A stretch of DNA of 64,000 nucleotides from an uncultured Clostridia bacterium. GTDB taxonomy: Bacteria; Bacillota; Clostridia; UBA1381. A model generated the notes under the pieces. That model did not search any database and was not told the DNA's origin. It was given only the letters and a program-made list of their open reading frames with translations. This document shows, in pieces, positions 45,359 to 54,317 of the stretch. The position numbers and the translations under genes were made by a program. The stretch spans positions 124,001 through 188,000 of the forward strand of contig CAKSFT010000003.1 in NCBI GenBank assembly GCA_934454145.1. The letters are read 5' to 3'. The first letter of the stretch is position 1. Each line of letters opens with the position of its first letter.

Positions 45359-48300
45359 TTATTTTTCCGCATAAACAACAATCCCATAAATGGTGCTGCC
45401 CCAGTTTGAGAAAAGAACAAGCTTTGAATATCCGTCTGCGGTTTTCGTCTGCGAATATGTCAGGATATCGTCCATAGTTCCCTTTCTCACAACAGTCTTT
45501 TTCCCTGTCATGTCAACAACCGTCACCATCGGCTGTCTTATCCAGAAAGACTGCAAATAACTCTCGTCAGCCGCGTTTTTCAAATCAATCGCCTCCGGGC
45601 GTTTGCCTGTTGCAATGGTCAAGCCGCTCCCTTCATCAAGAATCTTATATGCATATCCATTGTAAGCATACGCGCTGTTTGTATGTCCGGAATCCAATAT
45701 TTCCTCACTGTAGTCATAGACTAATTGTACTGTATTGATTTTTCCGTTGTTCTTGCCATATCTGATACAATCTCCCGGTTTCAAGTCATCAATGGTTATG
45801 TCTGTTCTTTCTGTGCCGGTTTTGTCCACAATCATCACATCGGGGTCAATTTCATATCCCCTCTGTGTGCCCCAATCCGATTTGCAATAATAGTCCATTC
45901 CTTCCATATATTTATAAACATTGTCATTTTCATCAAGCCTGTTTTCAACGCTCCCTATAACAAACCCTGTGTTGGCATCATAATTCCCCGCTTTTACCGC
46001 CTCTGATTTATATACAATAACAGATGCCGTAAATGCGTCACTTTGGATTGAATAACCATCCACCAGATATGACCCGCTGTTTACAAAGTTTGCAGTGTTA
46101 TAGCCATAATACTCAACGTTGCCTGCTTTCGAGGCATCCTCCGGCACAGTGTACACAACATTTCCCTTCCGGAATTTCCCTCCAAAATGCGAAGCCTCTT
46201 CGCCATAACCAAGCTTTGTTCCCTGGCGGTTCATTCTGTAAAAACCCCTGTTTTCATCTTCGCCCGGCCCCGCCGCTGTTGTTATGGAGGCAACCTTTCC
46301 GTCTTCCCCCACGCTTATCATTATTGCATTGTTTATTTCATCTGCCATTATTGTCATGAGTTCTTTTGATTTCTTTTGCGTGCCGTTAAAAATGACCTTT
46401 TCTCCGAGTTCTCTGTATGTAATACGGTTATCCGATGCATATGTTTTCATAAAATATACATCTTCTCCGCTTTCATCATTTTTGTCAAACCTCGTCAAAA
46501 TAACAATTTCCGCACCCTCCGAACGTTTTCCTTCCGTTGCCGAACCGTGGCGCAAAGCCGCAACCTTGCCGAATATATCCAAGTATGCCGTTACCGTTTT
46601 TCCGGATTTTATTTCATCTGTGTCCCCCCGGAAATCTCCCGTAAAATCAAATTCTTTATCTTCAATCTCCACAGTATTGTCATCTCGGTCAAGATAAGAG
46701 CAGGTGCCCTTTGCATACGCATCGGAGAGATAAATATGCAAAAGTTCATTGTCCGGGCTGATTTCGGCAGAAAGAATGTCCCATTCTCTCAATTCTCTCA
46801 GACCATATGTCTTTCCCTCGGAGTCTTCAATGACTACTTTATCAAATTTTGAAATATCAAGCTTGTAGTCATTGCTGTATTTGTCATAAATTATTTCGTT
46901 CTGAATATCACACCCTGCCACAACAATATTTTTGTATGCGTTTACAATGACAAGGTCATCTTTTCCGTATATGCCGTCGCCGTCATAATCTATAAACTGT
47001 ACAGTCCCCTCTTTCGGCAAAAGCTGTCCCTCCGAAAAATCATATATTGTCCTGTTGTTATAAATTACGTTGACGGAATTTTTTATTTCTATAGTTTTTT
47101 CACGCGACATTTCATCGGTCAGATATGTATATTTCAACCCGTCAAGACTAATTATATCTGATGTGCCGAGTGTCAGAACTTTTGTCTTTTTTCCTTCCTT
47201 TGCGTATACAAGTTCCTCATCGCCATTGTCCGTTTTTTTGAAATAATATGTAACTTCGCGCCCGATAAGCTTGTCAAAATCATCATTTTTGTTTACCATA
47301 ATTTGTCCGCTTATATTTATTTCTCCTTCGACCGTTCTTGCTTTTCCGCCGATGGAAGCATCATGATTTGCACAGACCTGGCCCTTTTTCTTGTATATTT
47401 TTTTATAATGATTCAAAAATGACATTTCTTCCGCGTCATCATAGCTCATGCCTGTTCCGTCATACTTTGTTTCCATGACATCGGCGTCAAGAGAATTGTA
47501 TATCATTTTCAAAAACTCAAGTTTTGTTACACTTTCCTCACCGTTGTGAGAAATATTCTTAAGAATCCCCTTTTCATATGCAATTTTCTCATATCCCTTC
47601 GGGAATCCACCGTCATTTTCAGCCACAACGTTGTAGCCGAGCGCTTTTACCATTATACTTACCGCCGTGTCAAAATCCAATTCGTCATCGGGGCAAAACT
47701 TTCCGTTTTCACCGTTCAGAAGCTTTTTTTCCGCCACAGCCCTTATATATGGTGCATATTCATCGGTGCAATCATCAAATATGCTTTTTTCATCGGAGTG
47801 AATGTTAAGATTCATTGCTTCCGCAATAATTTTTGATGCTTCTTTTCTTGTCAGAGTTGATGCAAGCCCCGTGCTCTCTCCGTTATATACTGACAATTTT
47901 TTCATCATGTCAAGCATGCTCATCGTCTGATTGTCGCTTGTTGCTTTTGTTTCCTCCACAAGGTTCATGATACGCTCAATTATTACTGCCGCCTGTGCTC
48001 TTGTCATGTTGTCTTTGGGCTTGAAGTTTCCGTCAGGCATGCCGCTTATTATCCCCTTGCCCGCAAGGGCACTTATTCCGCTCTTTGCATAATCGGCAAT
48101 TTCATCGGCATCGGCAAATGCATTTTTTCCGTGATTCTGGTACTCATAGCTTATGCCGGCATTTGTGTTCCCGTCATCTTCTTCAAATTCTGCCCCGGCA
48201 TATGCCGCCGCATTTTTGCACAACACAGCAGCGTCTTGCCTCGAAATCAGGTTCCCCGCACCAAAGCTTGTTTCGGACACACCCTTTACAATTTCTTTTT

Positions 48301-49645
48301 CAAATGCCGATGCAACCGCCTTATAATACCAGTCGCTTTTTTGCACATCTTCAAATTGTGTACACTCCGCATTTTCATCATACAGTCCGAGTGCTTTGAT
48401 AATCATTGATGTAAATTCTTCCCTTTTTACATTGTCACTCGGCGCAAAAATCCCTGCTGATTTTCCGCGGATTATATCCCTTTCATAGAGTCTGAGTATT
48501 GCATTTTTTGCCCACTCATAGTTCTCTATGTCGGAAAAAGCTTTGGATTCTTCCTTTGGATTATTGCCGCCGGGTTTTTGCGTTGTGTTTGACGAATCCA
48601 CTTGTACATAGGAAGTTTTGGAACTGTCAGTTTTGTTGTTATTTTTACTGTCCCCCTGAGAATGCTTTGATGCTTCTGCCGCTTCATCAAAATATTTTGC
48701 ATATTCTTCCCGATTGCCGAACGATGTGTTCATGTTCTGCAATATGCTTATTTTCTTTGCATCACTCAAAAGGCTGAAATAATCATACTGTTTAAAGGGA
48801 ATCAGCGGGTTTACCAATGCCAGAATCTGCACCTCTTTTCCTTTTGAGGAAACACCTTTCAGATTTTCATAAATTACGCTTTCCGCAAATTTTTCCTCAA
48901 ATTCCGCAAGTGATGATATTATATCTTTCTGCAAAGTATTCACGACTTTGTCTTTCACGGAATTGTCTGAAAAAGATGTATTTTTCCACAACTCAGCAGC
49001 CGGCAGATACTCGCTGTCAAAAGAATCGAAAATTGCCTCCAGCGCACTGTACGGGTCTGATTTTTCACCCATAAATCTGTCAATAAGAACAACTTCCGCA
49101 ATTATCTTTTGCAGTTTTTCCGGCTCGCTGATATCTTTTGCCTTTACAGCTTCATAAATTGTTCTATAAACTCTTTCTTTATCCTCTGCGTTTACGCTGA
49201 GCCTGCACATGGATTTCAGGCGTCCGTAGTCCTTTTCAAAAACTATCCGTATATCGTCCCACGAAGATGCGGACTCTATTTGTTTCACATATGCTTCATA
49301 TTCACTTTTGCTTATAAAAGTAAATCTCTTTTCAAACACATGTTTTCCTGCGCCCACTCTTATGAGATAATCGCCGCTTATACCGCTTATTTTGAAAACA
49401 TTGTTAAATTTGCCGTCATCACCAATTGATGCTTCCGACACATATTCATAAGCGTCGCTGTCATGCACTGTTTTCGATGGCTTTAACACCTCAATCGCGA
49501 CCTTCCCCCCGGCATTGCCAAGATAACCCGACACACGGCATTCTCCTGTTTTATAGTCACAGATTACAGTGCCGATATCCGCATAAACAGACTGCGTGCT
49601 GAGAGCAGCTGCGATTGCAAGTGATATAAACGCCCCTTTTTTCAT
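45359..49645 (-). CDS. SLH-domain surface protein of the glycan locus
   Basis: This protein has 1428 residues from ATG 49645, with AGGAAG eight bases upstream. A signal peptide (about 1-23) and an N-terminal Ig-like strand region are followed by a helical part to about 330 and a Ser/Asn-rich linker. Three SLH modules (about 370-565, e.g. GMPDGNFKPKDNMTRAQAAV) and a degenerate second SLH set (about 595-735) come next. The last 690 residues are beta-rich with no recognised catalytic domain. One Ca-loop-like motif, DYDGDGIYGKDDL, lies near 900. Internal rather than terminal SLH placement is notable. It probably docks the locus at the cell wall or displays a binding platform. Confidence 0.85.
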   Translation of the reverse strand: MKKGAFISLAIAAALSTQSVYADIGTVICDYKTGECRVSGYLGNAGGKVAIEVLKPSKTVHDSDAYEYVSEASIGDDGKFNNVFKISGISGDYLIRVGAGKHVFEKRFTFISKSEYEAYVKQIESASSWDDIRIVFEKDYGRLKSMCRLSVNAEDKERVYRTIYEAVKAKDISEPEKLQKIIAEVVLIDRFMGEKSDPYSALEAIFDSFDSEYLPAAELWKNTSFSDNSVKDKVVNTLQKDIISSLAEFEEKFAESVIYENLKGVSSKGKEVQILALVNPLIPFKQYDYFSLLSDAKKISILQNMNTSFGNREEYAKYFDEAAEASKHSQGDSKNNNKTDSSKTSYVQVDSSNTTQKPGGNNPKEESKAFSDIENYEWAKNAILRLYERDIIRGKSAGIFAPSDNVKREEFTSMIIKALGLYDENAECTQFEDVQKSDWYYKAVASAFEKEIVKGVSETSFGAGNLISRQDAAVLCKNAAAYAGAEFEEDDGNTNAGISYEYQNHGKNAFADADEIADYAKSGISALAGKGIISGMPDGNFKPKDNMTRAQAAVIIERIMNLVEETKATSDNQTMSMLDMMKKLSVYNGESTGLASTLTRKEASKIIAEAMNLNIHSDEKSIFDDCTDEYAPYIRAVAEKKLLNGENGKFCPDDELDFDTAVSIMVKALGYNVVAENDGGFPKGYEKIAYEKGILKNISHNGEESVTKLEFLKMIYNSLDADVMETKYDGTGMSYDDAEEMSFLNHYKKIYKKKGQVCANHDASIGGKARTVEGEINISGQIMVNKNDDFDKLIGREVTYYFKKTDNGDEELVYAKEGKKTKVLTLGTSDIISLDGLKYTYLTDEMSREKTIEIKNSVNVIYNNRTIYDFSEGQLLPKEGTVQFIDYDGDGIYGKDDLVIVNAYKNIVVAGCDIQNEIIYDKYSNDYKLDISKFDKVVIEDSEGKTYGLRELREWDILSAEISPDNELLHIYLSDAYAKGTCSYLDRDDNTVEIEDKEFDFTGDFRGDTDEIKSGKTVTAYLDIFGKVAALRHGSATEGKRSEGAEIVILTRFDKNDESGEDVYFMKTYASDNRITYRELGEKVIFNGTQKKSKELMTIMADEINNAIMISVGEDGKVASITTAAGPGEDENRGFYRMNRQGTKLGYGEEASHFGGKFRKGNVVYTVPEDASKAGNVEYYGYNTANFVNSGSYLVDGYSIQSDAFTASVIVYKSEAVKAGNYDANTGFVIGSVENRLDENDNVYKYMEGMDYYCKSDWGTQRGYEIDPDVMIVDKTGTERTDITIDDLKPGDCIRYGKNNGKINTVQLVYDYSEEILDSGHTNSAYAYNGYAYKILDEGSGLTIATGKRPEAIDLKNAADESYLQSFWIRQPMVTVVDMTGKKTVVRKGTMDDILTYSQTKTADGYSKLVLFSNWGSTIYGIVVYAEK

Positions 49646-49673
49646 CACAAAATCTTCCTTTCCGTCAATTTGT

Positions 49674-49695
49674 AAAAAACCGATAAATTTATCGG
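49674..49695 (-). terminator. Intrinsic terminator after the ADP-ribosylglycohydrolase-fold gene
   Basis: The palindrome CCGATAAATTTATCGG (49680-49695) is followed on the minus strand by TTTTTTA. It starts 16 bases after the stop codon. Since the SLH gene begins only 29 bases further on without a clear promoter, partial read-through is likely and would set a lower level for the distal genes. Confidence 0.65.
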
Positions 49696-49710
49696 ATGGT
49701 CCCCCTCATT

Positions 49711-51240
49711 TTATCTGAAAACATCCTTCACATTATTTCTCAGCAGGGTAATCGGGATATAATTTTTCTCTCCGCGTCCCGGGATGCTCAATTCAAGAAC
49801 CATATCCAGCTTGCTCTTGTTGCATTCTCCTATGTTTATTTCTATTTCCGTTTCTGTCATCGCGTGGTAAAACTGTTGCATAAACGTGCCGCTCACATCG
49901 CCCTGGGGTGCGCTTACACATTCATCATGATAAAGTTTCAAATCAACCCACATCTGACGTCCCCTTGTGCAGCGGAACTTCAGCTTAAATATTTTTGTTG
50001 AATTGTTTTCAAAAAACGGTGCCTCGCAATAGTCAAATATAACATCCATCATTTCAAAATTATACTCAACTTTAAACGGGCTTTTTTCCCTTGCGTCATA
50101 AATTCCGCGCTCACACATTTTTTTGTCGTCTGAATAATACAAATTTTCGCTTTCATAATATTCAATCGAACCCTCAGAAAGTATATTGCAATATTTTGGC
50201 CCCAAAACATATGTCGATGCACGGCAGACACGGTCTGTCAATTCATCAATATCCTTTGGGATATGTATTGTCCAGTCCGCGTCATTTATGCAGCATGTGG
50301 AAATCTTTGTTCCGATTGGTGCAATCCATTTTTTCGGAATTCTTTCTTTTCCGTATATGACGCCGAACATCGCGCCGATTGTTGCCACTGTGCAGTCGGT
50401 GTCTTCGCCGCAGTTCATTGCATAAGCAAGACTTTTGTCAAAATCTCCCTCTCCGTAAATAAGTCCTATCAAAGCAATCCCGACATTGCCCGACGCACTG
50501 TAGCCCACTTCCCGTGCTTCTATTTTGTTCCCCTTTGTGTCTGTCCAGCCTTTTCTCCCGCTGAAAGAACTCGGTTCAACCTTCATGAGTTCAAAAAACG
50601 CTTCTTTCCATGTCAGTTTTTCTCTGTATGACTTTCTCACACTTTCCACTGCCCTTCTTATGCCGCAGTTCTGCGGAACATACGAAAGACCGATATCCAG
50701 AATTTTATTTATATCGCTTTCGACAAATGCCGCGCTTTCCATCGCCGCGCAAAACACCTCCGCATATATCCCTTCCTCCGCATGGTCAACCTCTGCGTCC
50801 ATTACGGCATATTTTACAGCAATCTCGGGGTGTCCCGGCGCGAGGCATGCCCAAATCTCACTTCGTATAAAGGCACCGCAGCTGTTTCTGTACATATTGT
50901 TGACCCAGCCTGTCAGCGGAGGGATAAGCCCTCTCTCGAGATTTGCTTTGCAGCATCCGTATTCTTCCGGATTTGGTGTTATGTATGAAAGCCAATAATC
51001 CCCCAAAATCCCGGAATTTATTTTACCGTTATACTTTTCCACAGCATTCAGCCAAACAAGCTGCAAGTCCAAATCATCATTCGGAATAGGTTCACCATTC
51101 AAGTCCTGCAGATAAAAATCATAAAATTTTTCAAACTCCATGCAACTTTTCCCTTCTGTAGGAGCACCAAAAGTTCCGCCTATATTTTTCCCAAGCCAGC
51201 AACCTTCAACTTTATCTCTGTATTTTCCATATTTTAACAC
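49711..51240 (-). CDS. ADP-ribosylglycohydrolase-fold protein with C-terminal beta domain
   Basis: I chose GTG 51240 (509 residues), seven bases after AAAGGTG, because the longer frame would run through the promoter. The N-terminal helical domain has the DraG-type start (VEGCWLGKNIGGTFGAPTEG), the metal site PNDDLDLQLVW (Asp55, Asp56, Asp58) and the second metal motif NCGEDTDCTVATIGAMFG. The first motif differs from the usual TDDT. About 365-509 is an extra beta domain (FDYCEAPFFENNSTK, MWVDLKLYHDE). The best-known reaction is removal of ADP-ribose. In a glycan locus, cleavage of a glycosidic bond in a sugar conjugate is equally possible. It is the first gene of the operon. Confidence 0.85.
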   Translation of the reverse strand: MLKYGKYRDKVEGCWLGKNIGGTFGAPTEGKSCMEFEKFYDFYLQDLNGEPIPNDDLDLQLVWLNAVEKYNGKINSGILGDYWLSYITPNPEEYGCCKANLERGLIPPLTGWVNNMYRNSCGAFIRSEIWACLAPGHPEIAVKYAVMDAEVDHAEEGIYAEVFCAAMESAAFVESDINKILDIGLSYVPQNCGIRRAVESVRKSYREKLTWKEAFFELMKVEPSSFSGRKGWTDTKGNKIEAREVGYSASGNVGIALIGLIYGEGDFDKSLAYAMNCGEDTDCTVATIGAMFGVIYGKERIPKKWIAPIGTKISTCCINDADWTIHIPKDIDELTDRVCRASTYVLGPKYCNILSEGSIEYYESENLYYSDDKKMCERGIYDAREKSPFKVEYNFEMMDVIFDYCEAPFFENNSTKIFKLKFRCTRGRQMWVDLKLYHDECVSAPQGDVSGTFMQQFYHAMTETEIEINIGECNKSKLDMVLELSIPGRGEKNYIPITLLRNNVKDVFR

Positions 51241-51265
51241 AATTTCCACACCTTTCCTGATATTA

Positions 51266-51294
51266 TTGACAATTTTTTTGTTTAATGTTATAAT
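51266..51294 (+). promoter_or_regulatory. Promoter of the third AraC gene
   Basis: TTGACA (51266-51271), 17 bases, TATAAT (51289-51294): both hexamers are consensus. The start near 51301 gives a leader of about 60 bases. Confidence 0.85.
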
Positions 51295-51295
51295 A

Positions 51296-51324
51296 ATAAT
51301 ATCATAAACAGCGCGCAATCTCAA
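51296..51324 (-). promoter_or_regulatory. Promoter of the 26-kb glycan-degradation operon
   Basis: On the minus strand TTGAGA (51324-51319), 17 bases, TATTAT (51301-51296). It is back to back with the AraC promoter, with the -10 boxes one base apart, so activator binding must affect both. Confidence 0.65.
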
Positions 51325-51361
51325 TGGCATTAAGCGACATAATTTATAGGGGGTTTCCGAC

Positions 51362-52240
51362 ATGTTTGAAGTAGAATCAATAGTGGAAAATTATGGCAGA
51401 TCTTTGTTTAGAAGCAACACACCCATTCTCATCAATTCAAACCATCAGACAAAAACTTATACGGGCTACCACACCCATGACTTTTTTGAATTTGTATACG
51501 TTGTTGACGGTGTTGCCACACATACAACACCGCTTATGGAAAATGAGATAAAACAGGGGGATTATTTTATAATAAATATCAACACTCCACATCAATACAT
51601 CGGAAATATAGTGGTGCTGAATTGCCTTTTTTATCCCGAATTTCTCGACAAGTCCCTTGCAGACCATATAAATTTCAATGATTTGCTCAACAATTACCTG
51701 ATAAAATTTCACTTTAATGAACTCTCGTATTCACCTGTAGAAAAGATTTTTCACGATGATGACGGGAGCGTGCTGAACCTCCTGCACACGATGAAAAACG
51801 AACTTACCGGGCGACTTCCGGGATATTTGGAGGTGACGCGCTCCCTGCTTGTCCAAATTCTTATCAATACTTTAAGGAAAGTATATTCCTATTCCTCCCC
51901 GCAAAAATCAAAAATAATCGAACAGTGCATGTATGAAATAGACACAGATTTCAGAAATGAATTTCAATTGAATCAATTTTGCCGCAAGCATCACTACGAC
52001 CCATCATATCTGGGGAGAAAATTTAAAAAAGAAGTGGGAATCTCATGCATAAAATATCAGCAGCGCGTCAAGATGACAGAAGCATGCCGCCTGCTGACCA
52101 ATACTGATTTAAAAGTTTCGGACATCGCCGCATCAATAGGCTATAAAGATATGAAACATTTCTTTCGTATTTTCAAGTCCATAGTCGGCAGCACACCGCG
52201 TGAATACAGAAACAAAGCCATCAACAACACAAAAATTTAA
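51362..52240 (+). CDS. AraC-family regulator of the glycan-degradation operon (inferred)
   Basis: This 292-residue protein starts at ATG 51362, with GGGGG about eight bases upstream. The N-terminal cupin has YTGYHTHDFFEFVYVVDGVA and QGDYFIININTPHQYI. The C-terminal HTH pair is FQLNQFCRKHHYDPSYLGRK and LKVSDIAASIGYKDMKHFFR, with STPREYR at the end. It is divergent from the locus that starts with the ADP-ribosylglycohydrolase-fold gene, with overlapping promoter regions. It probably senses a sugar released from the polysaccharide and activates the nine-gene locus. A strong terminator follows at 52253. Confidence 0.9.
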   Translation: MFEVESIVENYGRSLFRSNTPILINSNHQTKTYTGYHTHDFFEFVYVVDGVATHTTPLMENEIKQGDYFIININTPHQYIGNIVVLNCLFYPEFLDKSLADHINFNDLLNNYLIKFHFNELSYSPVEKIFHDDDGSVLNLLHTMKNELTGRLPGYLEVTRSLLVQILINTLRKVYSYSSPQKSKIIEQCMYEIDTDFRNEFQLNQFCRKHHYDPSYLGRKFKKEVGISCIKYQQRVKMTEACRLLTNTDLKVSDIAASIGYKDMKHFFRIFKSIVGSTPREYRNKAINNTKI

Positions 52241-52252
52241 GACACGGCAACA

Positions 52253-52295
52253 AAAAAACCTGAAAACCGCATAAGCATTGGTTTTCAGGTTTTTT
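52253..52295 (+). terminator. Intrinsic terminator of the third AraC gene
   Basis: A perfect 16-bp stem, AAAAAACCTGAAAACC (52253-52268) with GGTTTTCAGGTTTTTT (52280-52295), ends in a T tract. Confidence 0.9.
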
Positions 52296-52310
52296 ATTTT
52301 GTACTTTTAC

Positions 52311-52488
52311 AATTTGACAGGTGATATCCCCGTGCACTCAATTTCAGCAAACAAAGCTTTTACAAAATCCTCACAAGAATCCGCCACGGGCGAATACATA
52401 TTGGAATATGTCGGAAAATATCTGTAATATTCGTTGTAGACAAACGGATAACCAACGCTTGCTATCTTTTCCGCTGCGTAAGCTCCGG
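52311..52488 (-). pseudogene. C-terminal fragment of a GH3-type glycosidase
   Basis: On the minus strand the frame reads ASVGYPFVYNEYYRYFPTYS, then CEDFVKALFAEIECTGISPVKL and TAA. The last part matches the end of the GH3 C-terminal domain in beta-N-acetylglucosaminidase-like enzymes (a 'VKALFGEIExxGKLPV' type ending). There is no start and no catalytic domain. Its 5' end is fused to the TPR fragment next door in another frame, so a deletion joined two genes. Confidence 0.55.
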
Positions 52489-52704
52489 CTCGTCCTCATA
52501 AATTTCGGCATAGATATTCAATGCCTTTTTCAAATACGGCACAGCGTTTGCCGTATCATTCATCTGCAAATATATAATGCCGGTATTCCATAAAAGATCC
52601 GCATAAATACCGCTGTTTTCCTCCGTGTATTCGGCATATTTCTTTAATGCGGTTATTGCTTTCTCCGGCTCGCCGATATTTGCGGAGAGGTTGGCAATAT
52701 ACAT
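52462..52704 (-). pseudogene. TPR-protein fragment
   Basis: The 80-residue frame (ANIGEPEKAITALKKYAEYT, then TGIIYLQMNDTANAVPYLKK) contains about two tetratricopeptide repeats. It probably is the C-terminus of a TPR-containing regulator or effector. It lacks a ribosome site, and the tail after residue 72 runs into the GH3 fragment out of frame. On its other side it joins the MobC remnant. Confidence 0.55.
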
Positions 52705-52734
52705 AAGCCTATGGATATGCCCGTAATAGGTTGC

Positions 52735-52945
52735 CTATCGGTTTCTGGCAATCCGCTGCAAGTCCTTATTCATAATCCGAATATCTTTTGTGTAGGTGTA
52801 TATGATATATCCGTCAATCGCCATTTTCCGCAAATATGCCCCGATTTGATTTGTCGGCACAAGCGACATTTTATGTTCGATTAGTTTTGTTCATCAGCTG
52901 CTGCTCATATTTTAAGTTGTATATTTCTTTTCCTGTTTTTCATAA
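52735..52945 (-). pseudogene. MobC-like relaxosome protein remnant
   Basis: From ATG 52869 a 44-residue frame reads MSLVPTNQIGAYLRKMAIDG, then YIIYTYTKDIRIMNKDLQRI and ARNR, ending at TAG 52735. The YLRKMAIDGYI segment is characteristic of MobC/relaxosome accessory proteins of Firmicutes plasmids and mobilisable elements. A KRNIQLKI-like basic start is visible upstream near 52940 in a broken frame. This shows that a mobilisable element once lay here. Confidence 0.55.
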
Positions 52946-53326
52946 AAACCTCCGTACAATTTATAAGGATTACAAACGATTTTGCAATGGTCTGCATAAA
53001 TCCTACCAACAAAAACAAGTTTTCGGATATCACTTAAAGGGTTGGGGAATATACCAAAAATATTTTTACGGCAATTTCAAAGAAATGACCGCCGTAAAAA
53101 TCGTGAGTGGGTACTCACTCGCTTTGCTTGCTATTCTCTTAAAACGCAAATTTTCCCCTCTATATAGGTAGTGCGGAAAATATGATTTTGGCAACTCTTT
53201 TGAGAGAAAAAATGATTATTTTGTTTTGAAATTTATTTATAAAGCAAAGATATTTCTATATTTCCCTCACTTGAAAAAAACAAAAAAAATTTCATAGTGC
53301 AAAACGCTGAAAAACCTTCCTGTTCA
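52946..53326. other. Non-coding stretch with hairpins, no gene seen
   Basis: A 10-bp inverted repeat TTTTTACGGC (53063-53072)/GCCGTAAAAA (53091-53100) and a short GTGAGT/ACTCAC hairpin just after it are visible. CCCCTCTATATAGG near 53153 resembles the element upstream of 55671 (CACCTATATAAT). No convincing coding frame is present. Confidence 0.4.
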
Positions 53327-53355
53327 TTGACGAAAACGAAAATGTATGATATGAT
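53327..53355 (+). promoter_or_regulatory. Promoter of the ECF sigma operon
   Basis: TTGACG (53327-53332), 17 bases, TATGAT (53350-53355). This is a housekeeping type of promoter, which would give basal expression of the sigma factor. Confidence 0.7.
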
Positions 53356-53443
53356 TTAGTATGGGTTTTTGTATCAGCATGATGACACATTCTGTCGGAA
53401 AAATTGTCCGGCAAACCAAACAAAGAGAGGGGTTTGTTGAATA

Positions 53444-53989
53444 ATGGATGCAACAGGAATTTATAACGAATACCTTTCGGGTGATGCAAAGGCTCTTGAA
53501 AGGCTTGTGGAATATTACGGCGACAAACTGACGCTATATATAAACGGATATGTAAAAAATCTTCACGATTCGGAGGACTTGCTGATAGAGGTTTTGGCAT
53601 ATCTTGTCGATAAGCGTCCGAATATCAAAAACAGCTTTGAAAGCTATATATATAAAGCGGCCCGCAATCACGCACTGATGTTTTTGAGAAAAACGAAAAG
53701 ACATATCCTTCTTACACATGAAGAAATGAATTTTTGTATAGAAAATACATTTGAAGATGATATGTGGCTCGCACAGCGAGACAGACAGCTTTATGAATGT
53801 ATGGAGCGATTGCCGTCTGCGCAGAAAGAGGCTCTTTATCTTGTGTATATTGAGGAAATGAGTTATAAAGACGCCGCTGCAATTTTAAAAAAGTCAGCAA
53901 AACAGGTTGATAAGCTGCTGCAGCTCGGCAAGAAGAATTTAAGACCTTTGCTTGAAAGGGAGGGAATAAAAAGTGCGTTCAACGACTGA
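53444..53989 (+). CDS. ECF-type RNA polymerase sigma factor
   Basis: This 181-residue protein starts at ATG 53444, with GAGAGGGG upstream. Region 2 covers about 5-75: YNEYLSGDAKALERLVEYYG, then DSEDLLIEVLAYLVDKRP and SFESYIYKAARNHALMFLRK. Region 4 covers about 118-172: ERLPSAQKEALYLVYIEEMS, then YKDAAAILKKSAKQVDKLL. No extra domains are present, which is the minimal ECF architecture. It directs RNA polymerase to a small regulon, probably the surface-protein genes encoded next. Its end overlaps the next gene by 17 bases, so it is co-translated with the candidate regulator there. Confidence 0.92.
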   Translation: MDATGIYNEYLSGDAKALERLVEYYGDKLTLYINGYVKNLHDSEDLLIEVLAYLVDKRPNIKNSFESYIYKAARNHALMFLRKTKRHILLTHEEMNFCIENTFEDDMWLAQRDRQLYECMERLPSAQKEALYLVYIEEMSYKDAAAILKKSAKQVDKLLQLGKKNLRPLLEREGIKSAFND

Positions 53990-54317
53990 AAGAATGCTGC
54001 ATTTGAAAAAAAGAACCGATGAACTGAAAAAGCGGCGCAAAGCAAAAAAACATATGCTTGCGGTCATCTCGTACTGTTCATTTTGTCTTGCTTTAATTGC
54101 AGCTATATCGGCACTTATATGCGATTTGAATTTTAACGGGTTTGAGCAGGTGCCGCTGCCCGCCGCTGCCGGTGTTTTCGCAGACAAAGCCTTTGTCGGT
54201 TACGCAGCCGTGGGCATTCTGGCGTTTTTACTCGGCATTTCGGTAACCCTGATGTGTGATATTCTGCATAAAAGAAAGAAAGAAAGGGACGATGAAAATG
54301 ACAGAGCTGACAGATAA
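53973..54317 (+). CDS. Small two-TM membrane protein, candidate anti-sigma or PrsW substrate
   Basis: This 114-residue protein starts at GTG 53973, with GGGAGGG eight bases upstream. It begins MRSTTERMLHLKKRTDELKK, a basic cytoplasmic arm. A TM helix follows (about 29-50, VISYCSFCLALIAAISALI), then an outside loop of about 22 residues, a second TM (about 74-95) and a charged cytoplasmic tail. The position directly after an ECF gene with overlap is where anti-sigma factors lie, but no known anti-sigma domain is recognisable. The start motif S-x-x-ERM recurs in the protein at 55671. I infer sigma binding by the N-terminal arm and proteolysis by the PrsW protein of this operon. Confidence 0.75.
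   Translation: MRSTTERMLHLKKRTDELKKRRKAKKHMLAVISYCSFCLALIAAISALICDLNFNGFEQVPLPAAAGVFADKAFVGYAAVGILAFLLGISVTLMCDILHKRKKERDDENDRADR

Noticed and set aside
53063..53100. TTTTTACGGC/GCCGTAAAAA inverted repeat as a terminator or mobile-element end
   Set aside because: No gene ends next to it on either strand and no target duplication or second copy was found.
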